From contig NZ_VWOX01000004.1 in NCBI RefSeq assembly GCF_008629675.1, forward strand, positions 1 to 64,000: a DNA stretch of 64,000 nt, given 5' to 3'. This DNA comes from Roseiconus nitratireducens (lineage in GTDB: Bacteria > Planctomycetota > Planctomycetia > Pirellulales > Pirellulaceae). Within the stretch, counting starts at the first letter, position 1; every line of letters starts with the position of its first letter. A program made the position numbers and the translations under genes. This document shows, piece by piece, positions 54,888 through 64,000 of the stretch. The notes under the pieces were generated by a model. It did not search any database, was not told the DNA's origin, and saw only the letters and a list, made by a program, of their open reading frames with translations.

Positions 54888-56204
54888 TCACTCGTACTCT
54901 CGGACCTGCCGGGCGATGGCGGCACCGAGTGCTTCACGGACACTCTCAATGGTGATCCGGTCAAAAATTTGCTGGAAGAAACCGACCACGATCATACGCG
55001 TCGCTTCCTTCCGAGTAAAACCACGGCAACGGGCGTAGAAGATCTGCTCTTCGTCCACTTTGGCGGTGGTGCTGCCGTGCGTGCAGCGCACGTCATCGGC
55101 CTCGATTTCCAATCCGGGGATCGAATCGGCGCGTGCCGAGCGTGAGAGCACCAGATTGTCGTTGCGTTGGTAACCGTCGGTCTTCTGGGCTTTGGGATCG
55201 ACTTTGATCATCCCGCGCCACACGGTCCGACTTTTGTCTTGCTGGGCGGCCTTGTAAAGAAAATCGCTGTGACAGTTCGGGGCGCGATGGTGTTGCTGCG
55301 TGTGGTAGGCCAAGTGCTGGCGGCCTTCGGTGAACATCACGCCGTTGACTTGGCAGTCGGCCCCGGGACCGACCAAATCCACTGTCTGATTCACTTTCGA
55401 CAGGATCGACCCCATTGCGGCAATGGTCCACTGCAGCGTGCTGTCGCGATCAACGACCGCTTTTTGCTGAGCGAAGTGGTAGGTCTTGTGTCCCCATTCC
55501 TGCAGGTTGACATAGCGCAGATGGGACCCCGGCTTTTGCACCAGTTCGACCGACCCCAGGTGCAGTCCGCCGCCGTTGGGGTCCAGGCTGTTCGATTCGT
55601 GCAGCACCGTCGCCTCGGCACCCTCTTCCAAAACCACCAGCGTATGCGTCGTGTCCGTCCCGCCATCGGTCATGATCGATCCGATGTGCAGGGGCCGATC
55701 GATGACCACGCCGCGGGGCACGTACAAGAACTGTCCGCCGGTCATGAACGCCGCATGCAAGGCGGCAAACTTGTCATGATCGGGATCGAAAGCGGTGAAC
55801 AGGTGAGGCCGAACCAGGTCGGGGTGGGACTGAGCGAGCTTGGACAAACTTCCAAAGACGACGCCTTTTTCCGCCAACTCGGGTTCCAGTGACTCGGCCG
55901 TCACAAAGCTGTCCACGGTCTCGACACGGCCGGCGGGGTTGACGCCTTCGAGCAATTGATGGGCGCCGGCAATGGTGGCGGCATCCAGCTGCGGCCGCTC
56001 TGCGGGCACGTGGTACTTGCCCAACTGGAACATGCGGATGTCGGTCCGAATCCACTCCTCGTGCCGCCGCTCGGGCCACGCCATCGCCTGGGCGTGCTCG
56101 AAGGCTTCCCGACGCAGACTTGTCATCCAGTCGGGCTCGGAATGGGTCGCCAGCAAGGCTTCGAACCCCGCGGCGTCAAATGAATTTGCGATCGTTTGTG
56201 TCAT
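54888..56204 (-). CDS. sufD: Fe-S cluster assembly protein SufD
   Basis: Scaffold partner of SufB and SufC, 438 aa from the ATG at 56204 (MTQTIANSFDAAGF). The SufBD core is a right-handed beta-helix: FLYVPRGVVIDRPLHIGSI, VVLEEGAEATVLHESNS, and the family block KVNQTVDLVGPGADCQVNGV with HYHTQQHHRAPNCHSDF-like His residues nearby. The C-terminus has ADDVRCTHGSTTAKVDEEQI, the usual end block. It has the conserved RREAFEHAQAMAWPERRHEEW at the N-terminus. It is the fourth gene of the operon, after sufB (148-bp gap). The open frame upstream to 56315 lacks homology. Confidence 0.95.
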   Translation of the reverse strand: MTQTIANSFDAAGFEALLATHSEPDWMTSLRREAFEHAQAMAWPERRHEEWIRTDIRMFQLGKYHVPAERPQLDAATIAGAHQLLEGVNPAGRVETVDSFVTAESLEPELAEKGVVFGSLSKLAQSHPDLVRPHLFTAFDPDHDKFAALHAAFMTGGQFLYVPRGVVIDRPLHIGSIMTDGGTDTTHTLVVLEEGAEATVLHESNSLDPNGGGLHLGSVELVQKPGSHLRYVNLQEWGHKTYHFAQQKAVVDRDSTLQWTIAAMGSILSKVNQTVDLVGPGADCQVNGVMFTEGRQHLAYHTQQHHRAPNCHSDFLYKAAQQDKSRTVWRGMIKVDPKAQKTDGYQRNDNLVLSRSARADSIPGLEIEADDVRCTHGSTTAKVDEEQIFYARCRGFTRKEATRMIVVGFFQQIFDRITIESVREALGAAIARQVREYE

Positions 56205-56352
56205 GGGTACTGCAATGAGGCTGGGTAGAGTCGCATCGCCGGTGCGATCGGCCGGGGCTCGGCCGGAATCGAAGTCGCGGCGACGCTGCGTCTCGGCCCC
56301 GCAATCGGCGGGCAACCGAGAAAAGCGATGTTGGTGACGGAAGCGACGGGGA

Positions 56353-57759
<1,407 letters not shown>

Positions 57760-57842
57760 CTCGGTCAGCTCCGTCGAAGGAGTTAAATTGTGTTAAATGA
57801 ACTTGGTCGGTCGTGGTCGCCGACGGCGTCGGCGCGAACCGA

Positions 57843-58661
57843 TCAAACCGCCGCGGATTCCTCGGCCAACATTTCCTGGTTGGCGGCTTCGGCTTCGGGG
57901 TAAGCCTTGCGGATTCGGTCATACCCGTGTCGATGAAGCTCATCGGCCAACTCTTTTCCGCCGGTTTCGACCAGGCGACCGCCCAGCATCACGTGCGTGA
58001 AGTCCGGCGGATTGTGCTCGAGCAACTTGTCGTGGTGCGTGATGATCAGCAGCCCCATCTTCTGGTGACCGATGTCCGCGATCGACTCGCTGGCCAGACG
58101 CACCGCGTCGGCGTCCAGCCCCGAATCGGTCTCGTCCAGCACGGCAAACTTGGGTTGCAACATTGCCAACTGCAGGATCTCGGCGCGCTTCATTTCCCCG
58201 CCGGAGAAACCGTCGTTGACGTACCGGCGGGCGAACTCGCTATCCATCCGCAGGTGCTCCATCTTTTCCTTCAGCTCCTTTCGGAACTCGCGCATCGGAA
58301 TCAGCTCTTCGCCTTCCTTCCGTTCCGGACGACGGACGTTGGTCGTTGCGTGGCGCAGAAAGTCCGCCATCTTGACGCCGGGAATCGCCATCGGTCGCTG
58401 GAACGCCATGAAGATTCCTGCCCGTGCCCGCTCGTCCGGCTCCATGGCCAGAACGTCGCGGCCATCCAAGGTGATCGCCCCTCCGGTGACCTCGTAGCCG
58501 GGGTGCCCCATGATGGCCAGACCCAACGTGCTTTTGCCACTACCGTTAGGCCCCATCAGGGCGTGCGTTTCGCCGTGGTTGATCGTCAGGTTGACGCCAC
58601 GAAGGATTTCTTTGTCACCGACGGCAACATGCAGATCTTCGATTTTCAGAACGTGTGTCAT
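57843..58661 (-). CDS. sufC: Fe-S cluster assembly ATPase SufC
   Basis: ABC-type ATPase of 272 aa that drives the SufBC2D scaffold. Walker A GPNGSGKST, the ABC signature FSGGEMKRAEIL and Walker B FAVLDETDSGLD are all intact. The ATG at 58661 (MTHVLKIEDLHVAVGDKEIL) is the family start; an upstream extension to 58751 is unsupported. It lies between the sufR-like regulator and sufB. Gaps of 128 bp to sufR and 83 bp to sufB. Confidence 0.96.
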   Translation of the reverse strand: MTHVLKIEDLHVAVGDKEILRGVNLTINHGETHALMGPNGSGKSTLGLAIMGHPGYEVTGGAITLDGRDVLAMEPDERARAGIFMAFQRPMAIPGVKMADFLRHATTNVRRPERKEGEELIPMREFRKELKEKMEHLRMDSEFARRYVNDGFSGGEMKRAEILQLAMLQPKFAVLDETDSGLDADAVRLASESIADIGHQKMGLLIITHHDKLLEHNPPDFTHVMLGGRLVETGGKELADELHRHGYDRIRKAYPEAEAANQEMLAEESAAV

Positions 58662-58789
58662 TGAATTCGGTTTATCAGGATCGATGAAAATTGTTGGATG
58701 CGACAGGAAATGCCCCTGCGGACTCTGTTGGGCGACGCTCTGACCCGGCAACGTTTCTCCGGGATCAAGAAGTCACGCGTCGATTCGCC

Positions 58790-59467
58790 CTATCGGCCGC
58801 CTGCGGAATTCTCCGCGGGGGAAAACTGACAACACGCGTCGCCATCCAAACGACACATGCTTAACTGCACCGGTTTGCCCAGGGCCTCGGAAAGCACCTG
58901 TTCTTCCAACCGACACATGGAGTGGTCGTGGCTACCGTCGGCAAACGTCGGGTAGGGACACGAACTGATATCTAAAACCGGCAACCCGCTGGCGGAGATC
59001 ACATCACTGCTGACCCGCCGTGAAGCAAGCAACTGGGACAGCACGCGCATCCGCTGCTCGAGCGAATCGTCGTCGTTAAGTTGCGATGCGTACTCACGCC
59101 CCAACCGTGTGGCGACACTACGCATCAGCCGTTCACGGAGCCCGACGTCCTCGATCGAACGCAGCTCTTCCCACATCGCTTCGGCAAGCTCCGTGGAGTC
59201 GGCTCCGGTCACGCGGAGACCGCGGTCGGTGATTCGGTAACGGTAGGTCGGACGTCCACGTCCGGAGACCACTTTCTCTCGCTCGATCATCCCCCGCTCA
59301 AGCAATCGCTCAATCCGCTGACGGACCGCGGTTGCAGTGACGTTCAAAGCCTCCGTCAGCTCACCGATCCCCAAGAACTCCCCATCGCGCATCGCGCCGA
59401 GCAAATCTCGGTCGACGGACCGCAACGGGCCAGAGTCGGATCGGGTCAGGGACGACGGTGTGGACAT
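58790..59467 (-). CDS. sufR: SufR-like Fe-S-sensing transcriptional regulator
   Basis: DNA-binding regulator of 225 aa, first gene of the suf operon. Residues about 15-85 form a winged helix-turn-helix ([20 protein letters not shown], then a wing [15 protein letters not shown]). The C-terminal half has a Cys pattern C170, C185, C205, C212-C213 in [30 protein letters not shown], as in cyanobacterial SufR, which binds a 4Fe-4S cluster and represses the suf operon when holo. It would adjust suf expression to Fe-S demand. The binding site was not found with certainty. Confidence 0.85.
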   Translation of the reverse strand: MSTPSSLTRSDSGPLRSVDRDLLGAMRDGEFLGIGELTEALNVTATAVRQRIERLLERGMIEREKVVSGRGRPTYRYRITDRGLRVTGADSTELAEAMWEELRSIEDVGLRERLMRSVATRLGREYASQLNDDDSLEQRMRVLSQLLASRRVSSDVISASGLPVLDISSCPYPTFADGSHDHSMCRLEEQVLSEALGKPVQLSMCRLDGDACCQFSPAENSAGGR

Positions 59468-60016
59468 GTGAAGTTTGAGAACGGGCGCTTTAAAAACGGG
59501 CTCGTGGAGCGGAAAAATGCTCCGAGCGGTGAATTCGAAGCAGTGAAAACCGGGCCCGCCGCGACGGGTTCGGCTGCCAAGCGTCTGCCCCTACTGTTGC
59601 AGTGCCGGCCCTTTTTGACAACTGCCGGTGCGAAAAAAACGACGACTCGACGAGGGGCGAACCTCGCTAACGCACGCTTGCGGCCGTCATTCCGCCATTT
59701 GGCTGCGAAGGCGACTCAAATGCGTCGGCCGCTGGCCCCAAAGACTCCTCCACCGAGGGGCATTCGAGCAGTGCCGGCAGCTCTCCGGGTACGGGAGAAG
59801 CGGTCGGCATCGATACCGAAGGCTGGCGGTGAAATCGCGCCGGGAGTCGCCCTCAACCACCCCACCACGTGCCGACCGGACGTCCAACGCGGTCCACGCG
59901 GCTCGGTTCGTCGCGTCGCCCCCCCTGATCCGTCTTCCGGGCGGCTGGTAGGATTGCCGCGTTTGGCGGGCAACTTGCCGAATCCCTCCCTCCCCCTGCG
60001 TTTTTTCCGAGCCGAA
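59468..60016. other. Intergenic region between sufR and the glucose dehydrogenase-type gene
   Basis: A 549-bp divergent gap that should hold the suf operon promoter. I see a small hairpin GGAGC/GCTCC (59506-59523). No CAAC-N6-GTTG palindrome like cyanobacterial SufR sites was found. The region is open in the frame of the following gene up to 59081, but that is read-through, largely antisense to sufR. Confidence 0.45.
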
Positions 60017-61117
60017 ATGATGAAAGCTGTCGCGGTCACCCCGGGCACGCCCAATAGCGTTCACCTGACTGAAATCCCCGAGCCTTCCCTCGACCAGATC
60101 CCCCACGGCCGCGGCGTGTTGGTCAAGACGTTGAAGGTGGGTGTCGATGCGACCGACCGAGAGATCAATGAGGCCTTGTACGGGAAAGCACCCGAGGGAG
60201 ACGACTTCCTGGTCATCGGGCACGAATCCTTCGGCATCGTCGAAGCGGTTGGCGAGAACGTTCATCGGGTCAAGCCGGGCGACTACGTGACCGCTACCGT
60301 CCGCCGGCCCGGCGGGTCGATCTACGACTTGATCGGCACCAATGACATGACCAGCGAGGAGGAATACTACGAACGGGGGATCAACCTGCGGCACGGTTTC
60401 ATGACGGAGAAATTCGTCGACGACGAGGAATACATCGTCCGCGTCCCCGAGGGACTGAAGCACTTGCACGTGTTGCAGGAGCCGATGAGTTGCGCCGCCA
60501 AAGCGGTCCAGCAAGCGTTTGAGGCCCAGCAACGCATGAAGATCTGGCGTCCCGAAGTGGCCTATGTCTTTGGCGCCGGACAGATCGGACTGCTGACCAC
60601 GTTGATCCTGAAACTTCGCGGGTTGAAGGTCTACACGTTGGCCCGCGGCAAAGCCCCCAACCTGAAAGCGGAGATCGTTGCGGGGATGGAAGCGGAGTAC
60701 GTCAGCACGCGGGAAACTCCGCTGGAATCGCTGGTCAAGAAAACGGGCAAACCCGATTTGATCGTCGACGCGACCGGCAGCAGCACGCTGGCTTTTCAAG
60801 CGATGCAACACGTCGGCCACAACGGCGTGGTCGTTTGGACCAGCATCACCGGAGGCAACAACAGCATCGAAATCCCCTCCGACAGCGTCAATCTGCACTG
60901 GGTTCTGGGCAACAAACTGTTGCTGGGAAGCGTGAACGCCAACCGCACCCATTTCGAGAGCGGCATTCGAGACCTGGCACTGGGCGACATGATGTTCCCG
61001 GGCGTCCTGAAGAAGATTTTGACCAACCCCGTCCAAGGGATGGAGAACTACCAGGAAATGATGCGTTTGCTGGTCGAGGACAAGGACGCCCTGAAGGTGT
61101 ACGTCGACATCGCGTGA
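60017..61117 (+). CDS. Glucose 1-dehydrogenase-type medium-chain dehydrogenase
   Basis: Medium-chain zinc-type dehydrogenase of 366 aa from the ATG at 60017 ([12 protein letters not shown]). The catalytic zinc ligands are D44 (VGVDATDRE, replacing the usual Cys), H69-E70 (GHESFG) and E155 (LQEPMSC), a pattern shared with haloarchaeal glucose dehydrogenases. The lobe that holds a structural zinc in other members (about 97-125) has no cysteines. The Rossmann domain shows [21 protein letters not shown]. It would oxidise glucose or a similar aldose with NAD(P). It is a single gene between suf and secA; the open frame upstream to 59081 is spurious. Confidence 0.9.
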   Translation: MMKAVAVTPGTPNSVHLTEIPEPSLDQIPHGRGVLVKTLKVGVDATDREINEALYGKAPEGDDFLVIGHESFGIVEAVGENVHRVKPGDYVTATVRRPGGSIYDLIGTNDMTSEEEYYERGINLRHGFMTEKFVDDEEYIVRVPEGLKHLHVLQEPMSCAAKAVQQAFEAQQRMKIWRPEVAYVFGAGQIGLLTTLILKLRGLKVYTLARGKAPNLKAEIVAGMEAEYVSTRETPLESLVKKTGKPDLIVDATGSSTLAFQAMQHVGHNGVVVWTSITGGNNSIEIPSDSVNLHWVLGNKLLLGSVNANRTHFESGIRDLALGDMMFPGVLKKILTNPVQGMENYQEMMRLLVEDKDALKVYVDIA

Positions 61118-61850
61118 TTTCGCGTTCGACCCGGCCGGTCGTGGTGGACACTCCGTTGACGGGTGCTCCGGTGACCAGCGTCGACGGGCGCTCCGGCGAC
61201 CCGCCACGCGAACCTCCGGCGCGGTGCAACGCCCAGGGGCTGGTCGGATCCGGCGGGTCGCCCATCAACGTCGGCTCACGTCGTGAAACGCGTCGGTGGG
61301 AAACACGCCGGCGGCGGCCCGGCTGAAGTTCCATTGACCGAATCCCCCAAAACACCTAACCTGAAATCCTCAAAGCGTTTAGCTTCTCCTAACGGGCAAA
61401 AATGATGACATCGGCGGCGTTCGCGGGGCCCTTGTCGACGGTTTGGCCCCAAATTGGCTGATCTAGGCGCCGATCGGGTTGCGCTGCCAATCTGGCGTCT
61501 GCTCCAACGAAACGTCTCCGTTCCGGCGACACGGTTCCTGGGAAAATCCACCAACAGCCAACCCGCCATGCCGGCCGATACGGCCCGGCGGGTCCGCCGC
61601 GAGGGTTCCCCATGGTTGAACCAGTCCGGCGGATGCAATTGTCTGGACGAGAGGATGCCTGGACGACGGGAGCAGAACCCCAAGACCAAACCCCAAACCA
61701 CTCGGCCCCAAACGTTCGGCATCGCGACAGGCGAAGTCGGACGTGCGGCACCGTCGATCGATTCAGGCGGTCCGACATCGACTCACGGGAGTCGGCGTCG
61801 CACGCCAGCGATAGTGATTAACGATCCAACATAAGAACAGCGATTCAGCG
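61118..61850. other. Intergenic region upstream of secA
   Basis: A 733-bp gap with no supported gene. It holds an imperfect 19-bp direct repeat (61158-61176 and 61183-61201, 16 of 19 identical), GACGGGTGCTCCGGTGACC in the first copy. The minus-strand open frames here have Arg/Pro/Ser-rich, non-coding composition. The secA promoter must lie in this gap but is not identifiable. Confidence 0.45.
61158..61201. repeat. Imperfect 19-bp direct repeat
   Basis: GACGGGTGCTCCGGTGACC at 61158-61176 and a copy with three changes at 61183-61201, a 25-bp period, in the gap between the dehydrogenase and secA. Confidence 0.6.

Positions 61851-64000
<2,150 letters not shown>

Noticed and set aside
59468..60016. 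A SufR operator of the cyanobacterial type
   Set aside because: The only CAAC/GTTG elements (around 59596-59625) face outward with about 19 nt between them, not the CAAC-N6-GTTG arrangement.
61276..61778. Two minus-strand open frames of 129-148 aa upstream of secA
   Set aside because: Both are Arg/Pro/Ser/Trp-rich, overlap each other and have no recognisable fold or ribosome binding site.

Overview
This window is chromosomal DNA of a planctomycete, most likely a Rhodopirellula-like member of the Pirellulaceae. The main sign is three separate two-gene units that pair a Planctomycetes-specific cytochrome-type protein (DUF1592, DUF1549/DUF1553 or PSD1 families) with a DUF1552 or DUF1501 secreted protein. 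Other signs are genes resembling the methanofuran branch of tetrahydromethanopterin-linked C1 metabolism, a large Ser/Thr kinase fused to an ATPase, and a dockerin-like surface protein. Base composition is GC-rich, which produces many long antisense open frames that are not genes. I saw no rRNA, tRNA, CRISPR array, transposase or phage gene.

Layout. 1-2.5 kb: two divergent response regulators (NtrC type and NarL type) with no histidine kinase in view. 2.5-9 kb: a secreted beta-helix/SGNH protein and a DUF1592+DUF1552 pair. 9.3-14.7 kb: a secreted family 2 glycoside hydrolase, a Cys-rich secreted protein, an OprO/P-type porin and, divergent from it, phoU. 15.3-20 kb: an ABC export pair whose permease is fused to a CPBP protease, then a DUF2853/Nramp-related unit. 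20.3-25.4 kb: a sugar-metabolism locus (isomerase, aldo/keto reductase, Gfo/Idh/MocA oxidoreductase, sodium:solute symporter). 25.9-29.7 kb: the kinase-ATPase. 29.7-39.7 kb: two more cytochrome-type + DUF1501 pairs. 39.9-45.3 kb: a D-2-hydroxyacid dehydrogenase, purN and ileS. 45.7-48.7 kb: an MCE-type lipid transport operon. 48.9-54.3 kb: a mixed region with small hypothetical genes, a dockerin-like protein and genes resembling MfnE, MfnF and MfnD. 54.5-59.5 kb: a suf operon (sufR-like, sufC, sufB, sufD, MIP18-family factor). 60-64 kb: a glucose-dehydrogenase-type enzyme and secA, which runs off the end.

How the parts fit. Much of the window serves the cell envelope: secreted hydrolases, porin, lipid transport, SecA and probably the cytochrome-type pairs. 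The suf operon supplies Fe-S clusters. The MfnE/F/D-like set would make the furan cofactor of the formyltransferase/hydrolase complex. Intergenic DNA holds several short repeats: a 68-bp hairpin element in two inverted copies about 15.8 kb apart, GTCCC-GAA-GGGAC palindromes, and 15-, 17- and 24-bp tandem duplications, two of which include a stop codon. The most interesting observations are the MfnE/F/D-like set, the Nramp-related protein that has lost both metal-binding motifs, the roughly 47-residue SecA insertion, and the dispersed hairpin element.
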